This document shows, piece after piece, positions 6,876-8,574 of a stretch of DNA of 8,574 nt (within the stretch, counting starts at the first letter, position 1; each line of letters opens with the position of its first letter). The DNA lies in the NCBI GenBank assembly GCA_020718965.1, contig DYRE01000083.1, positions 1-8,574 of the forward strand, read 5' to 3'. The position numbers and the translations under genes were made by a program. Under the pieces are notes generated by a model, which saw nothing but the letters and a program-made list of their open reading frames with translations, ran no database searches and had not been told where the DNA came from. Origin of the DNA: Desulfomonile tiedjei (GTDB lineage Bacteria > Desulfobacterota > Desulfomonilia > Desulfomonilales > Desulfomonilaceae).

Positions 6876-6877
6876 TT
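6860..6877 (+). terminator. Possible weak terminator for the plus-strand transporter gene
   Basis: AAACAC (6860-6865), a 6-nt loop and GTGTTT (6872-6877) form a 6-bp stem followed on the plus strand by the T-rich ATTCTTT. It lies about 150 bases after the transporter stop and overlaps the stop codon of the convergent gene (6876-6878). The stem is AT-rich and short. On the minus strand no T run follows, so it would serve mainly plus-strand transcripts. Confidence 0.25.
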
Positions 6878-8574
6878 ATTCTTTCAAACTTGATACGTCG
6901 CCGACAGGCAGCCCTAAATCTTTAGCAAACAGAATCCTTCTCAACAAACTGCGGGATGTTACTTTGGGGAATTCATGCAAGAATTCAATTTCGAGGGTAG
7001 GCAGTTCTTTACATAATCCTTTCCTTACAAATTCTTGAAGTTCGTTAACTAATACATCATCATGGAATATTGAACTCTTCAACTTCACGAAGGCCTTGAA
7101 AAAGGGGTCAACCCCGAGACATTTTTTGGAAATAACCCCAACTTCATCAACATCGGGATGATTAAGCAGCGCTTGTTCAATTTCTGGCGCCCCCGTCAGA
7201 AACTGTCCAAATTTGACAAGATGATCAACACGGCCGAAATAGTAGTAATAACCTTCGTCGTCTTTAAGGGCCAAATCTCCAGTCAAAAACCATCCTTCCC
7301 TATATCGAGGTCTGGAGTTAATGTTCTCAGGTCTCATTTCAATAGCCAGACAGGGAAACGTCGGCTTTAAACCCAGTTGGCCCAAAGTGAGCGCCGGTAG
7401 CGTTTTCCCATACTCATCCAGAATAGCCACCTCAACTCCAGGAACCGGTTTTCCAATCGATCCGATTTTAATCTGCTCCGAAGGAAAGTTTGCAATGCAA
7501 ATCATCCCTGCCTCATCCATCATCCAAACTTCGTGGGGTGATTTTTTCAAGTTGTGTCTCACCCATTGGAATAATTCCGAGGTGAGAGGTTCGCCAACCG
7601 TTGCGATATTCATCAACCTGGAAAAATCGTAACCTTTCAACAGGTCGTCCCCTTCATCGCACAGTTTCTTGAACTTAATACGGTCCGTGAACCACACAGA
7701 CACCCCAAGCCTTTCCAATGTCCAGTACCATGTGGAAACAGCAAAGGCGTCTCCTTGTACAACGGTAGCGCAACCACATAGAAGGGGCGCAAAAATACCG
7801 TAGATTACAAGCGCTACACAACCCGGATCAGCGTCAGTCCACAGAACACTGTCAGATCTCAAATCGAGAACGTATTTTCCGGTAACGTATGCTCCTATCA
7901 TGTCTTTATGAGTATGAGTTATGTATCTAAACTCACCGGATGTTTCCCACACCAGACAGTGATAAAGAGGTTCGTCAATAGGCAAATTGGTATTCTCGAA
8001 AGATGGCTCCATATATGGCAAAGTCTCACAAAGTCGGCATTCTCCATGTCTGTCTTCGCCTCTGGATATGCCTGTTAGAAAAACAGTTTCGACATTGAGC
8101 AGGCTTACGCTCTGGGCTTCTTCAGGCATGTCGCCGTGTATGAGCGCTCCCTGAGGCCTTAGTAGGGATATCGCTTTCTTTAGCCGATGGATTGAAATCC
8201 TGTCACTCAGGGTGCAAAACCTGACTCCTAGACGTGCGCACGCAAGCGCCATATTATAGACATCCGGACAAGGCTTTGAGCAAATCAGGAAAATATCGCC
8301 TCTCGAGAAACCCTTCTGCACAAGGAGATTGGCCATCCTCGACGATTCCTGCCTCAATTCTTGATATGTCAGTCGCTGAATTTCCCCGGCGCATTCAAAT
8401 ATCAATGCCGTCCGGTTTCTAGTTTTTGGGTCTAAAGCCCACCGGTCTACCGATTCAAATACTATGTTTGACATATTTGTAGAGTAGCTTGGAAAAAGAT
8501 CCAGAATCATATTCCACGAAAATCCTCTATAGACCTGGTAATAGGATTTAAGGTTAGCGTCGGGATTTTCTGGA
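6876..8574 (-). CDS. AcsA-like acyl/acetyl-CoA synthetase homologue with altered active site (5' end cut by window edge)
   Basis: This is an ANL-superfamily (AMP-dependent synthetase/ligase) protein closest in pattern to short acetyl-CoA synthetases. Active members adenylate a carboxylic acid with ATP and pass it to CoA. Residue numbers here count from the internal ATG at 8510. AcsA hallmarks include ADPGCVALVIYGIFAPLL (227-244), IGSIGKPVPG (349-358) and GWFLTGDLALKDDEGY (406-421, with D412). The P-loop TSGTTGKPKGxxxxH is replaced by TSGEFRYITHTH (190-201), three residues shorter and without its lysines. The A5 WQTETG reads MMDEAG (330-335). The A10 catalytic Lys of PKTRSGK is S521 (PKVTSRS, 515-521). 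ATP use is therefore doubtful, yet the frame is intact. The frame continues upstream of 8510 without a stop to the edge and encodes YYQVYRGFSW, typical of AcsA N termini; the ATG at 8510 lacks a well-placed ribosome site, so the true start is outside. Confidence 0.85.
   Translation of the reverse strand, partial: PENPDANLKSYYQVYRGFSWNMILDLFPSYSTNMSNIVFESVDRWALDPKTRNRTALIFECAGEIQRLTYQELRQESSRMANLLVQKGFSRGDIFLICSKPCPDVYNMALACARLGVRFCTLSDRISIHRLKKAISLLRPQGALIHGDMPEEAQSVSLLNVETVFLTGISRGEDRHGECRLCETLPYMEPSFENTNLPIDEPLYHCLVWETSGEFRYITHTHKDMIGAYVTGKYVLDLRSDSVLWTDADPGCVALVIYGIFAPLLCGCATVVQGDAFAVSTWYWTLERLGVSVWFTDRIKFKKLCDEGDDLLKGYDFSRLMNIATVGEPLTSELFQWVRHNLKKSPHEVWMMDEAGMICIANFPSEQIKIGSIGKPVPGVEVAILDEYGKTLPALTLGQLGLKPTFPCLAIEMRPENINSRPRYREGWFLTGDLALKDDEGYYYYFGRVDHLVKFGQFLTGAPEIEQALLNHPDVDEVGVISKKCLGVDPFFKAFVKLKSSIFHDDVLVNELQEFVRKGLCKELPTLEIEFLHEFPKVTSRSLLRRILFAKDLGLPVGDVSSLKE

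Overview
The window carries six genes or gene parts, and two run off its ends. The protein set suggests an anaerobic Gram-negative bacterium of the sulfate-reducing or syntrophic former Deltaproteobacteria. The grounds are an IHF-beta-like HU protein, an MltD-like periplasmic protein, an AcsA-type acyl-CoA synthetase relative, and a nucleotide-transporter-like membrane protein fused to HEAT repeats and a cyclic-nucleotide fold. This placement is inferred from family resemblance read by eye; no search was run. No tRNA, rRNA, insertion sequence, CRISPR array or phage gene was recognised.

Left part (1-2116, all minus strand). An ArsR-type HTH regulator is cut by the left edge and starts at 277. 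A gap of about 500 bp without a convincing gene follows (278-775). It has small inverted repeats close to the regulator start, a perfect minus-strand -35 hexamer, and one coding-like but unsupported 62-codon frame. Next comes a 446-residue PHP-domain endonuclease Q homologue, a repair nuclease for deaminated bases.

Centre (2117-6707, plus strand). A 345-bp AT-rich divergent control region with several palindromes separates the endonuclease gene from an HU/IHF-family gene. A TTG-started exported MltD-like protein lies 78 bp downstream. Its fold signatures are clear, but leucine sits where the catalytic glutamate should be. After 196 bp holding a good sigma-70-type promoter comes an 885-residue three-part protein: 12-helix NTT/MFS-like transporter, HEAT-like repeats, and a cyclic-nucleotide-binding fold that lacks the usual phosphate-contacting arginine.

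Right part (6708-8574). A 168-bp convergent gap with two small hairpins leads into a minus-strand acyl-CoA synthetase relative whose reading frame continues out of the window. Its nucleotide-binding P-loop is shortened and altered, and the A10 catalytic lysine is serine.

The most notable theme is loss of catalytic residues in otherwise intact, full-length frames: the MltD-like protein, the acyl-CoA synthetase-like protein and possibly the cNMP domain. These look like maintained pseudoenzymes rather than decaying genes. Whether they work together is not shown by the sequence. The MltD-like gene and the fused transporter gene are adjacent and co-oriented but appear to have separate promoters.
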